From: Alphaproteobacteria bacterium
GTDB taxonomy: Bacteria > Pseudomonadota > Alphaproteobacteria > Rhizobiales > Rhizobiaceae
DNA: 64,000 nucleotides
Reading direction: 5' to 3'
Assembly: GCA_024742485.1 (NCBI GenBank)
Contig: JANSYK010000002.1
Span: 1,054,001 to 1,118,000 of the forward strand
How positions within the stretch are numbered: the stretch's first letter is position 1; each line of letters starts with the position of its first letter. The notes under the pieces were generated by a model. It was not told the origin of the DNA, ran no database searches, and saw nothing but the letters and a program-made list of their open reading frames with translations. A program made the position numbers and the translations under genes. Of the stretch, positions 18,119 through 27,248 are shown in pieces.

Positions 18119-19381
18119 ATGTGTTGCATTGAAGTTGAACGGCTGCGCGCCGCAGCTATGGGGGTGGTGAAGCCCGCGGCCTCCTCTGCATTTGTTGTTG
18201 GACTGTTGGCCGCTTCGGCATTGTATTATCCTGCCGAGCCCGCAATGGCCGAAAGCCGGCTGATAACAACCGATGCGGTGTCGACAGTATTTCAGTTTGG
18301 CCATGTTTCCGGCGAACATTATGCCGACAAGGCCTTCGCTGTCAGAAGCATTGAAAATCGGTGTCGAGACCGGCCGCAGACCAACAATGCACAGGCCGAA
18401 TTTATCAGTTTTCTCGGCGGACGAATGTCGGCAGAGGACTTTGCCAAGATGTGCCGCCGCGCATTGGACCGTGAAAGACAGGTTCGGGAGATTGACCGGG
18501 AACTGCTGAAAACAGGGATCGTTCTGGGTGATGTTCGCCCAAAAACAGCACCGCCATTTGGAGATATCTCGGGCGACCCGAAATTGGTCAACAACGGTAC
18601 GGCGGTCGGGTTTGATATCGGTACGACGGATGTCACGGTGACAAGGGGTCCAGGCACCGGCCTTGAACCAGGTGCAGAAAACTTCTTTGTTCAAGACAAA
18701 TGGGAATTCAAAAAGTGGTCGGCCAACATAGGAATTCGGGATGAGGAGTTCGGACCGCAACCGGCACCCGTCAAGACCTGGATTGGTGTTGGCGCAGGAT
18801 TCGACCTGTTGGCGCGGGATGTCATTCAACTCAACGGATTCAACCAATTTCTCAAAACCGGGACCGCAGAATATGCTGCGTTGGAATTCGGGATTGAAAA
18901 GCGGCTCTCCGGTCACCTCAACCTGATCGGCTCCTTCACCTTGCAGCGCAACGCTGTCGATATCAAAAGCCTTGGCAACAACCCGCCGGCTGTCGGTTCC
19001 CTGCCGCTGGGCGGAGACATCGAAACATGGAGCCTGGCACCGCGCATCGGACTGTCCTACGACGTTGTGCGGAACGGGAAAACACGCATGGTTCCGTGGG
19101 CCATGGTGGGCGCTGGCGTCGCATTTCAGGATCTCAATGCCACGAATAGTGGCGCAACCGTGTTGAGCGGCAACAAGACGACTGCGATGGTGACATTTGC
19201 GGGAGGTATCAAATTTCCCGTCAATGAACGCGTCAGTGTCGGGGTCAATGGGTTTGTGAACTGGTTCGACGGATTCAACGTCTCTGCCGGGCCAGGCGTC
19301 AATGCCGCCATGGCTTCACGAACCGAGGTAGGCGGCTACATATCTTTGGATATCAAGAACCCCTTCGGAACAGGGTACTGA
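18119..19381 (+). CDS. Probable outer-membrane beta-barrel protein
   Basis: A 420-residue protein with an N-terminal signal sequence (SAFVVGLLAASALYYPAEPAMAES). A 100-residue region with charged helices follows (MSAEDFAKMCRRALDRERQVREI). The C-terminal half has alternating hydrophobic strands with Gly turns, such as TWIGVGAGFDLLA, YAALEFGIEKRLSGHLNLIGSF, VPWAMVGAGVAFQDL and VSVGVNGFVNWF, which resemble porin-like barrels. The end is GYISLDIKNPFGTGY, with a terminal aromatic residue as expected of barrel proteins. The start at 18119 could also be an ATG 39 bases later. Family not recognised; no operon partner is evident. Confidence 0.65.
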   Translation: MCCIEVERLRAAAMGVVKPAASSAFVVGLLAASALYYPAEPAMAESRLITTDAVSTVFQFGHVSGEHYADKAFAVRSIENRCRDRPQTNNAQAEFISFLGGRMSAEDFAKMCRRALDRERQVREIDRELLKTGIVLGDVRPKTAPPFGDISGDPKLVNNGTAVGFDIGTTDVTVTRGPGTGLEPGAENFFVQDKWEFKKWSANIGIRDEEFGPQPAPVKTWIGVGAGFDLLARDVIQLNGFNQFLKTGTAEYAALEFGIEKRLSGHLNLIGSFTLQRNAVDIKSLGNNPPAVGSLPLGGDIETWSLAPRIGLSYDVVRNGKTRMVPWAMVGAGVAFQDLNATNSGATVLSGNKTTAMVTFAGGIKFPVNERVSVGVNGFVNWFDGFNVSAGPGVNAAMASRTEVGGYISLDIKNPFGTGY

Positions 19382-19515
19382 TCGTTTCTCAGACCGGAAC
19401 ACACGCTTCCCGACGGTCGATCAGCTTGGCGGCCTTTTGATAAAAGTTGGCGCTGAGATGGCGCGCGCCTCCTGATCGGAATTTTACGTTCGCGCCTTTG
19501 GCAATTGCTACCTGC

Positions 19516-20538
19516 TCATAGGCCGCTCGCGTAGGGTGAGAGCCAGTCGGCGTATTTGTCGGCCAGTTGTTGTGCTCGTCCGCTGTCCGCCAGGATGAGG
19601 TCGACGCCACCATCATAGGGCGCGAATATTGACGGAGCCTCGTTGGCCGATACCCACAAGACACCGGTATCAGCGTCAGCGGCGATTTTGGCGAGCAAAT
19701 CCTCAAACAGCGGGGGCTCCCAGTTGCACCGCTTTACATAGGCTACGATTTCGGCCGGCTCTATGGGTTCGTCTTGGCGGAACCAGGCAAGACCGGGCTT
19801 GAGTGAATATGTTTCGACCGCATCATCTTCTATCGGCGGCGCTTCCAGGTATCTGTTGGCAATCATCCAGCAAGGCGTTCCTGACCCGAGAACCTCTTCG
19901 GCCAGTCTGATGCTACGACGGACAATCTCCCGGTTTTCTTCGTCCGTCTCGGCATACCGCTTGGATTCGGGAAGGGAATGAAACCGAACCCAGCGCTCGG
20001 CAAAGATCTGCCGCAAAAAATCGGCCGTCGGTTCGTGTCCACCAAAATGACGCCACCAGAACGTGCCGAACGCGATGGCGGTTTGGGCGTCTGCCTGATC
20101 CGGTTGGGCCGCAAGGTTCCGGCTCTTGGCAGCTTCAAGCAGAAGTGCCTGCATGCGCGGCGATATCACGAAATCATTATAGGGAATGAAGCTCTCGTCA
20201 TCGATGCAGGACCAGGCCCAGACTGACCAGGCATGCAAGTACCAGTGCGCTTTCAATCGGTCTTCGACTTTTTGCCAAATCGGGGTCGCCAGATAATCCG
20301 GATCACCATCGCCGGCTGACGCAAGGATCAGTTCCATCAAAAGGAACTTCTCATCATCATCCAGTTCAGCGTTGTCATAGAGTTCGAGGAATTCAGCAAT
20401 CCGGTCAAAGTCCTGAAATCTCCGTTCCCAATCCTGGATGTCGGGATGGTCGGACAATCCCAGCCGACGAGAAAGGGATGCTCTTGCCGCAGGTGTTTCA
20501 AAACGTTCCGGCGGGATTTCGAGATTTGAAAAGCTCAT
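19516..20538 (-). CDS. Hypothetical protein with possible immunity-type C-terminal domain
   Basis: A 340-residue, acidic, soluble protein without signal peptide. The first 250 residues are helical and Trp-rich (HAWSVWAWSCIDDESFIPYNDFV). The C-terminal 90 residues (WEPPLFEDLLAKIA, then IFAPYDGGVDLILAD and DKYADWLS) resemble a small domain that I associate with DUF3885-like and immunity-type proteins: a strand pair, a PYDGG turn and a closing DWLS helix. That link is from memory of the pattern, not a search. It starts 49 bases after the secreted Cys-rich gene on the same strand and is divergent from the large zinc-ribbon protein. If that protein is a toxin, this is a candidate immunity or accessory gene. 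Confidence 0.6.
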   Translation of the reverse strand: MSFSNLEIPPERFETPAARASLSRRLGLSDHPDIQDWERRFQDFDRIAEFLELYDNAELDDDEKFLLMELILASAGDGDPDYLATPIWQKVEDRLKAHWYLHAWSVWAWSCIDDESFIPYNDFVISPRMQALLLEAAKSRNLAAQPDQADAQTAIAFGTFWWRHFGGHEPTADFLRQIFAERWVRFHSLPESKRYAETDEENREIVRRSIRLAEEVLGSGTPCWMIANRYLEAPPIEDDAVETYSLKPGLAWFRQDEPIEPAEIVAYVKRCNWEPPLFEDLLAKIAADADTGVLWVSANEAPSIFAPYDGGVDLILADSGRAQQLADKYADWLSPYASGL

Positions 20539-20587
20539 GTATTACAGGGTCTCCCAAGGGGCGAGGGCAACAGGAATGCGGCCCGGA

Positions 20588-21070
20588 TCATCTCTCTTCG
20601 GGAACGATGATGCGGCAGTTTTCAGTGTTTTTTTCACACTCTGACATGGCGTGACGGATTGCGTCTTCCAGCACATCATGGCTTGCATTGCTGAAGCCAC
20701 AGCTTTGTTCACCAAGCGCGAACGCCACCGGCTGTTGAACTTCGCCGCGCGACATGCGCACGTACGCTGTTTTGCAGTATTCGCCATCTTCCATGTTGCT
20801 GAACTTGTATCCAGTCGTTGCCAGTCGAGCGAAGATTGAAGTCCGGTCTTCGTCGAGCAAATTGGAGGGCAGGACGGTCCGAACGCCCTTGTCCGGATCG
20901 TCCGCCTGTTCATCAGCCTGATGGATGCAAAATCCCTGATAATGAAGCCGGTATCCCGCAGGGCATTCTTCAGCAGACACGGCTTGGCCGGTCGTTCCAA
21001 GCAAGACAATGGCAGCGCCGATCACCACACCGGCGGTAATCGCAAGGTGTGGGGACAGCGCGTCACCCAT
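20588..21070 (-). CDS. Secreted six-cysteine protein, unknown
   Basis: A 160-residue protein from the ATG at 21070. The N-terminus is a plausible signal peptide (AITAGVVIGAAIVLLGTTGQAVSAEEC), cleaved after VSA. The mature part has six Cys (EECPAGY, GFCIHQ, EYCKTAY, EQSCGF, SECEKN, ENCRII), suggesting three disulfides. The C-terminus forms a helix (HDVLEDAIRHAMSECEK). Upstream in-frame ATG and TTG starts lack a ribosome site; the chosen start has GGAG, though 12 bases away. The family is not recognised. It is probably cotranscribed with the 340-residue gene downstream and lies divergently from the zinc-ribbon operon, 238 bases away. Confidence 0.65.
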   Translation of the reverse strand: MGDALSPHLAITAGVVIGAAIVLLGTTGQAVSAEECPAGYRLHYQGFCIHQADEQADDPDKGVRTVLPSNLLDEDRTSIFARLATTGYKFSNMEDGEYCKTAYVRMSRGEVQQPVAFALGEQSCGFSNASHDVLEDAIRHAMSECEKNTENCRIIVPEER

Positions 21071-21308
21071 GATTTCGCTTGCTCTCCGATTGAGACCGGT
21101 GTCTCTTTTTCCTTGAATTCCCATCATCGGACACAATGCAACGGAACATGTCCATGAGCAATACGCCGTTCAGGTCCGCTTGGGACAGAACGGCCTGTCA
21201 CACCGCCTATACCGCGATAAAGAGTTATTGTGTTGATTTGTCGTCCAATACGTCCAACACTGGAGGCAGGTGGGGGCAGACAAATTATGACTGACGTTCA
21301 GGCACACA

Positions 21309-24300
21309 ATGGCTGAATGCGAAGGTTGCGGGAGCAATAACGCTGCTGGCGTTCAGTTCTGTACGAAATGCGGACGAGTCCTGTCCGCCGGCCGGAAAAA
21401 GCCGAAGCCGGCCTCGTCGGATGCCAAGACGGGCGATTTCGCGCAGGATGATATCTTCTCGGACATGTTTGCAGGCGTTGCAAACGGCCGTCAGAGGGAG
21501 ACGAACAAGCCCGATCGCCCTGATGCAGGCCAGGCGGAAAACACGCAGAATTCCGTTTCGGGAACCGACCAGAGACCGACCTCGTCAACCCATTCAGAGG
21601 GACAAACACGCGCCGACGTCATCAGAAGCGTCGCCAGATCAGCAGCGAAAGCAATCGCCAAAAGCGTTGCTCTGAGCGCGGCGGTCCTCGGTCCCGGATT
21701 CATACTGTTGGTCATGGGGATCACCATACCGGGCATGATCTGGTTGTTCTGTGGCTCCTTTGGGCTGATGGCCTGGACCTATCGACGACCCTGGCGTCTT
21801 GGAATGATCAGTTGCCTGACGCCGCCGCTTGCCGCCGCGGCCTGCTATGCCGTCCAGCTCACTCTATTTGGAGACGCCGCTCCGCCGGGTTTGCTGATTG
21901 CAGCCGCCGTCGCCATTGGTATTGCCATTGGTTACTGGCGGGCGCAAACCCATGAAGTCAAACCGGATTCCGGTGGGATCGTCGCCGAGCGGACAATCGG
22001 CTATCTCATCGTCTGGGTGGTGGCCTACGGGATCACGCAGGCGATGGGACTGGTCGCGCTGAATGAGCTGGCAATCCGTGGTGGTCTCATCACCGGTGCC
22101 TTTTCGACGGCCATGCTGGTGATGGTGAGTGTGGTCATATGGCGTCGTTACACGATCCTGAAAGCCGTATCCGGGATCGCCGTCATCTACATATGTACTG
22201 GGTTTTTGGTTGCGGATGCGCAGGCTGCTGAACGGTTTTGCTGGGAACGCGTGCCCGGCCCGAAATACGCCGTGCATATCGGGGACAATGTCAATCTGCA
22301 TGCCTGTCTCAATTCGGGCAGCTGCGAGACTGGTGGCCGGCTGCCAAACGCGTCTTTTATGGTGACAATCGGCCGAAGTGCAGGCAGCAACGGTTCTTTG
22401 TCTCGTGCTGACATTTCGAACCATATCTGCAAGGTGATCAGGTCACAGTTTCAGCCGGTCGCTCAAAATCAACCAACGCCCAGCCGAAGCGGTGGTGGAC
22501 TGACGGTCAACACACCGCTTTGCTGGATGGGCATTTCAGACGGCTACATTGGCCCGGCTATCGACAGATCAACCGATGACCCCGGTTGCGACTTTGTCGG
22601 TTCCTGCCGCGAGGTCATTGGTCGTACCGGATCAGACCTTGGCGTTGACCTGCGCAACCCAAATACCGGCAATGTGAGCCGTTGGAGTTTGGAGGAGGGC
22701 ATCTGTTCCCAATTGGGCAATGCGCAGACCGGCATTGTGCAGTCTGGCGGCGAAGCCGAAATTGATGATGTTGCAAGAGCCACCGCGATTGTCGCGACGG
22801 TTCTGGTTGCCGCCGGGATCGCGGTTCACGTGGCGCAGGCGATCGCCATTGCGATTGCCAATGCGCTGCAATCCGGAGTCCAGCTCACCGCCGAGGAGAT
22901 TCAGCGGGCGGTCACCGACGCGCTGCTCAGCCGGTCCGACAAGGATGGACCCGGTAGTCGGGATACCGGCGATGCGCACAGCGCCGACGATCCGGATATC
23001 AATCGGCCCCCCAATGTAACGATGACGGAACGCGTGCGACCGTCACAGACCGGCCGAGACTCTGCACAATCGCATCCAGAGGCGCGTGAGCCGACATCGG
23101 ACCAGACCGACACGGAACCGAATGCACCTCCGAATGTCAGTTTTTCGGATCGTGTGAGACCACCAACTCCTGTCTACGATTCCGATGGCACCGCCTTCAG
23201 GACCAATGAAAAGGGTGAATATTGGGTTCCGGACGAAAACGGAAACTGGGATTGGCGTTCAAAGGCACAGGCTGATGAAGCCGCAACCCATCGGGCGCAG
23301 ACCGCCCAGCAGAATCAGCAACAGGAAAGCGAACCAGAAGCAGAATCACCACAAGGAGAAACCGCGCAATCCGATCAAAATGAAGAAGAAAACGCAGATA
23401 AACCTGGACAGACCGAAGCGGCCACCGCTCACTCCGAACCCGAACCCGAACCCGAACCCGAACCCGAACCCGAACCCGAACCCGAACCCGAACCCGAACC
23501 CGAACCCGAGAAGCCTGCGCCGGACCAAGCACAGCCTGGCTTCGCTGGCCGTATCTGGGAACGTTTCGGACAGGGTATCGCGGATGTGGGGTCCGAAATT
23601 GGCCAAGTCGTGACCGACGCGAACAACAACCCGTGGGATGCCAACCTGTATTGGGCCGGCTCTTGGATCGGTGGGATGAGCCAGGATGTCCATGGTTTGC
23701 TCAAGGCCCCGGGAGATGCAGGGAGGATTCTGGGCGAAACGATCATCGAAACAGGAAAATCTGCCACCAGCGCTCTGGGTGATGCACTGAAGGACCCGCG
23801 TATAATTGGCGAAACGATGGCGGGAACCGGAACTGGCCTGCGCAATCTTGGTGAAAGCGCACTGGATGTTACGAGTGCAACTGCGCGGGCCGGACGCGAC
23901 ATCTGGAACGATCCGGATTTGCGCAACGACATGCTGGACGGCATGAACCAAACAGTCAATGACATCAGTCAGACCATCGGTGACACCCTTTCCGATCCGG
24001 ACAAGGTTGTCGACGGACTGAAGATTGTCACCGGTGCGGAAAATCTCGGAAACGCCCTGGATCATGAGCGATCTGTGCTTCAGCGAATGGGTGAGCTTGG
24101 AATGGGGTTGGCCGGACTCTACGGCACGCTGTCCGGTTTGCAGGGCGGCGCGCAATGGGTACGTGGTGGGGCATCAGGTGTCGTGAATCGAGTGGCGGGC
24201 GCCGGCTCATCCATGTTTGATGATGCGGCCCGAGCGGGCGCGCAAAGTGGTGATGAGCTCGCAGCGGCCGTATCCGGCTCTGCCGACGAACTGGCGGGTA

Positions 24301-25310
24301 CTCTCGACGAAGGCCTTCAGTCCGTGACCGCCACGGATGACCTGGCGGGTGGCGCCGGGGCTGCTCTGGTCGATGATGAATTGAATGTGGGCGGACAGGT
24401 GGCGGGCTCTGCTGATGAGACGGTTGGCGTCACAAACCTCGACGATGGCATGGTGCCACCGGATGGAAATGATTTCCCCGCCAATCCCCCATTGGATGAC
24501 CCGCCACCAGTGAACCCGGCTGACGATCTGCCGCCGGCTGGACCGGCTGACGAGATCGTTGAGCACGCCGATGATGCCGCGGCTGGTGCTGATGATACTG
24601 CAGAAGCCGCTGATGAAGTTGCGGAAGGTGCCGATGAAGCTGCACAGGGTGCAGATGAAATCGCCGGTGGGGCTGATGAAGCGGCAGGAGGTGCGGATGA
24701 TGCGGCAGGGGGTGCGCCGGGTCCGGCGCCTGAACTCATCCCGACAACCTGGCAGACCAATCATCCGACTGGAATGTTGCAACTGGGGGGAATGGATTGC
24801 GCTGAAACGGTCGGGCGCCGGCTCATGATGGAACTCGGTGTCGGCGTCAATGACGACATCATCGGTGCTGCCGTTGCCCAGAACCGCGGCGCAACCGGCG
24901 GTATCGCCGGTGCGCGATATGAAAGCTTCTTCTCAGAGCTGGGTTTTCAGACGCGAAAATTGCCCGTTCATGACACGGGGACCGCCAAACAGAAGGTGGA
25001 AGCGTTGGGGCGGATTCTGGAGGCAAGACCGAATTCGAGAATTGTAGTCGATTTGGGCATGCCGGGAATGACCGAAGCGCATTCAGGCGTGATCGATACC
25101 GTTGAAACGGTGATGACCGAGGGGCTCAATGGGCTGGAAGAAGTCTACTATCTTCACATCCGGGAACCGAGCCTGGGCACAAGGATGAGGGTTCCGATGT
25201 CATCTATTGACGGCGGCCCCTCTCTGAAGGACGCCGCCGGAAATGTCATTCCGACCCAAGCCGGCCGGTTGAGGGTCAATTGGTGGAACAGCTATCTGGT
25301 CAGCGCATGA
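21309..25310 (+). CDS. Giant zinc-ribbon membrane protein with C-terminal papain/C39-like domain
   Basis: A 1333-residue multidomain protein. Residues 4-21 are a zinc ribbon (Cys4, 7, 18, 21). About six hydrophobic segments fill residues 118-307. Two similar Cys modules follow (from about 311 and 405, each starting CW, with GSC in the middle and an IC near the end). Another hydrophobic stretch is at about 490-520. Then come twin PPNV-x-RVRP motifs, an EP hexanucleotide repeat (710-733), a helical region (about 745-990), and an Ala/Asp/Gly repeat linker (about 1079-1136). The last 190 residues look like a papain/C39-type cysteine peptidase or toxin domain: Cys1164 (GGMDCAETVG) and His1258 (EAHSGVIDT). 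The layout resembles polymorphic toxins (inference). Two more zinc-ribbon genes follow. Confidence 0.75.
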   Translation: MAECEGCGSNNAAGVQFCTKCGRVLSAGRKKPKPASSDAKTGDFAQDDIFSDMFAGVANGRQRETNKPDRPDAGQAENTQNSVSGTDQRPTSSTHSEGQTRADVIRSVARSAAKAIAKSVALSAAVLGPGFILLVMGITIPGMIWLFCGSFGLMAWTYRRPWRLGMISCLTPPLAAAACYAVQLTLFGDAAPPGLLIAAAVAIGIAIGYWRAQTHEVKPDSGGIVAERTIGYLIVWVVAYGITQAMGLVALNELAIRGGLITGAFSTAMLVMVSVVIWRRYTILKAVSGIAVIYICTGFLVADAQAAERFCWERVPGPKYAVHIGDNVNLHACLNSGSCETGGRLPNASFMVTIGRSAGSNGSLSRADISNHICKVIRSQFQPVAQNQPTPSRSGGGLTVNTPLCWMGISDGYIGPAIDRSTDDPGCDFVGSCREVIGRTGSDLGVDLRNPNTGNVSRWSLEEGICSQLGNAQTGIVQSGGEAEIDDVARATAIVATVLVAAGIAVHVAQAIAIAIANALQSGVQLTAEEIQRAVTDALLSRSDKDGPGSRDTGDAHSADDPDINRPPNVTMTERVRPSQTGRDSAQSHPEAREPTSDQTDTEPNAPPNVSFSDRVRPPTPVYDSDGTAFRTNEKGEYWVPDENGNWDWRSKAQADEAATHRAQTAQQNQQQESEPEAESPQGETAQSDQNEEENADKPGQTEAATAHSEPEPEPEPEPEPEPEPEPEPEPEPEKPAPDQAQPGFAGRIWERFGQGIADVGSEIGQVVTDANNNPWDANLYWAGSWIGGMSQDVHGLLKAPGDAGRILGETIIETGKSATSALGDALKDPRIIGETMAGTGTGLRNLGESALDVTSATARAGRDIWNDPDLRNDMLDGMNQTVNDISQTIGDTLSDPDKVVDGLKIVTGAENLGNALDHERSVLQRMGELGMGLAGLYGTLSGLQGGAQWVRGGASGVVNRVAGAGSSMFDDAARAGAQSGDELAAAVSGSADELAGTLDEGLQSVTATDDLAGGAGAALVDDELNVGGQVAGSADETVGVTNLDDGMVPPDGNDFPANPPLDDPPPVNPADDLPPAGPADEIVEHADDAAAGADDTAEAADEVAEGADEAAQGADEIAGGADEAAGGADDAAGGAPGPAPELIPTTWQTNHPTGMLQLGGMDCAETVGRRLMMELGVGVNDDIIGAAVAQNRGATGGIAGARYESFFSELGFQTRKLPVHDTGTAKQKVEALGRILEARPNSRIVVDLGMPGMTEAHSGVIDTVETVMTEGLNGLEEVYYLHIREPSLGTRMRVPMSSIDGGPSLKDAAGNVIPTQAGRLRVNWWNSYLVSA
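23436..23507 (+). repeat. Hexanucleotide tandem repeat (gaaccc)x12
   Basis: Twelve perfect copies of gaaccc encode an uninterrupted (Glu-Pro)12 tract within the giant zinc-ribbon protein. Units are identical at the DNA level, so the tract is recent or prone to slippage; changes in copy number keep the frame and would vary the linker length. Confidence 0.95.
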
Positions 25311-25382
25311 CCCCGTGCAGGACGCAAAGTAGAAACATATGCTATTGAATTTGCTTTTTTTATTCCAGTCGAGGCACTAGAA

Positions 25383-26561
25383 ATGACCAGCGAAACAGGC
25401 GCCAATGACACATATTTTCGCTTTCAGGTCAGCGAGAGCGATTTCCCGCATCTGGTTCATGAGCTTTTCAATGGCGCCATCGACCCGAAATCGCCGATTG
25501 CATCCATCACAACCGAGCGGGGTCGGCAAAGCGGGACGGCTTCGGCACAATTGTCCGGACTGACGGTTAGTGAACAGGTTGCCACTGCCGTGAACATTCT
25601 GGCGGCACCCGATCTGATCATGAATTGCAGAACGGGAGGGGGCGTGCCCACCGGATATCTCAGCGCCTGCCATGCAAAATCGGTCAATCCGGATGCCTTT
25701 GCTGTTGTGACGCCATCATTCGAACGCGCGTTCATGGTGACCCTCTTTGAGGATCAGCAGCAATTTCTGACCGCATGGATTGCGGCAAATGCATCTGCCG
25801 CAGATACAGCCGTTGTCAATCTGATTTCATCAAAGATGCGATATGAATCGCTGGTCTACATATTTCATGCGATCGATCTGTACCGGCGCACAACGATGCA
25901 AAATCTGCTGCAGCACAGTGCCGACACATCTCCCACAATATCGGTTGATGAATTCACCGGCTCGCTGGGCAGCTCGACAAAAAGTGGTGACCTTCGCTGG
26001 CTGGTTCCCTGTTTCCTGGCCCTGACACCGGGTCTCGATCAATACGCCTTTCAAGGCGATATCACCCATGTGGAGGAACTGACCCGGCGGGACGTGCTTT
26101 ATGTTGAAGAGGAAGACGGCACACCAACCGAAACACTGACATATGGCGATGTCGGCCGGTCGCTCGGTATCGAATTTCACCGCAGCTGGCTGTCGGCGGC
26201 GGGGTATGAAACCAGCGTGCGAACATCACGTGGATGGCGGTCAACCGGACGTGCATTCCTGGCGCCAACCAGCCTGTGCAATCATCTGTTCAGCGTTAGC
26301 GGGTCAGCGAGTGAGGCCTTTGTCGATCATGCGGCCTTGTCTCGTGACGATCTTGCCGATGTGCTCGCACAGCAATTGCAGAGAACCGGCGAAGCCGTGT
26401 CAGATGCGAATGACAAAGCGGACGAAAACGCCGCAGCCGCTGTCGAGAAAGGCAACAGTAATCCGGCTCCGAAATTCTGCAACCAGTGCGGCAACGCCCT
26501 GTCGACCGGCAAAAAATTCTGCACGGCGTGCGGTGCGCCGGTCGATATCCAAACTGCATAA
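25383..26561 (+). CDS. Unknown protein with C-terminal zinc ribbon
   Basis: A 392-residue soluble protein that starts 72 bases after the giant gene. Residues 1-330 form an alpha/beta domain I do not recognise, for instance DFPHLVHELFNGAIDP, AVVTPSFERAFMVTLFEDQ and LRWLVPCFLAL. A charged, Ala-rich linker (about 335-360) leads to a C-terminal zinc ribbon with Cys366, 369, 380 and 383 (KFCNQCGN, KKFCTACGAP). Ribbon spacing is the same as in the genes on either side. Size and lone-domain layout would fit a secretion chaperone or adaptor, as EspG does for ESX substrates, but that is a guess. The start has GAGG 9 bases upstream. Confidence 0.75.
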   Translation: MTSETGANDTYFRFQVSESDFPHLVHELFNGAIDPKSPIASITTERGRQSGTASAQLSGLTVSEQVATAVNILAAPDLIMNCRTGGGVPTGYLSACHAKSVNPDAFAVVTPSFERAFMVTLFEDQQQFLTAWIAANASAADTAVVNLISSKMRYESLVYIFHAIDLYRRTTMQNLLQHSADTSPTISVDEFTGSLGSSTKSGDLRWLVPCFLALTPGLDQYAFQGDITHVEELTRRDVLYVEEEDGTPTETLTYGDVGRSLGIEFHRSWLSAAGYETSVRTSRGWRSTGRAFLAPTSLCNHLFSVSGSASEAFVDHAALSRDDLADVLAQQLQRTGEAVSDANDKADENAAAAVEKGNSNPAPKFCNQCGNALSTGKKFCTACGAPVDIQTA

Positions 26562-26574
26562 CGGGAACAATAAC

Positions 26575-27087
26575 ATGGCCAACAATTGTGCGAACTGTGG
26601 TGCGCCGCTGGGACCGGACGATCGCTTCTGCGGAGAATGCGGAACCGAGGTTCTGGCCGCATCCGCGTCCGAGCCGGATGTGGTGAATGGTGAGATCATC
26701 CAGGAACAAACTGGAACGCTCAATGATCTGGTGCACCAGATCCAGATGCTGATGGATGTTTCGACACCATGGGACAAAATCATCATCGATCTTCCCGACA
26801 GCGGCGACTTCCTCCAGTTCGCATTTGCGGAAAATGTGATGCAGCTGGATTTCCCGCTGGTCACACCGGAGCAAAAAGCCCGCACGGCTGAAGCGTTCAA
26901 TGTACTGACCGCGTTGGATTTGTTGCCATTCGTGGTTGAAGCGGCCGGCGGAGAAAAGGTCTTGGTTTGCGACCTGGAAGGCACGCCGCAGAAGAATGCC
27001 GAAATGACGCTCCGTATCGCAACGGATCTCTATGGCAGTTCCAATTTGAGCACGGCGAACTTCACGCTGATGGGACCACAACCATAG
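26575..27087 (+). CDS. Small zinc-ribbon protein with chaperone-like domain
   Basis: A 170-residue protein. The N-terminus is a zinc ribbon (Cys5, 8, 19, 22; NNCANCGAP, DRFCGECGTE). Residues about 45-165 form a compact alpha/beta domain (LNDLVHQIQMLMDV, FLQFAFAENVMQLDFPLVTP, KVLVCDLEGTP) whose strand pattern recalls YbjN/type III-chaperone-like folds; this is only a suggestion. The ATG at 26575 is preceded by CGGGAACAATAAC, 13 bases after the previous stop, so it is in the same operon. The shared ribbon suggests that all three proteins bind a common partner or each other. Confidence 0.75.
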   Translation: MANNCANCGAPLGPDDRFCGECGTEVLAASASEPDVVNGEIIQEQTGTLNDLVHQIQMLMDVSTPWDKIIIDLPDSGDFLQFAFAENVMQLDFPLVTPEQKARTAEAFNVLTALDLLPFVVEAAGGEKVLVCDLEGTPQKNAEMTLRIATDLYGSSNLSTANFTLMGPQP

Positions 27088-27248
27088 AGCCTCCATCCAC
27101 TTGGGGCCGCTGTGACCTGGACGGCAATTGAAGTTGTGCCCGATTCAATTGACCCGTTCGGAGCTGCCATCGTTACATTTTGGTACAATTCGGAAACCAA
27201 GATTATCTGGCAAGAGTGGCCGTGCTCACTATATGATCGGAGGTGATC

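Noticed and set aside
23436-23507. Possible CRISPR or minisatellite array
   Set aside because: The repeat is an in-frame hexamer without spacers; it encodes Glu-Pro.
23346-24155. Minus-strand frame with a (Phe-Gly)n tract
   Set aside because: Simply the complement of the Glu-Pro hexamer tract of the giant protein.
18119-27087. Classical ESX or type VII secretion locus
   Set aside because: No EccC/FtsK ATPase, WXG100 proteins or mycosin; the chaperone-like comparison is only by architecture.
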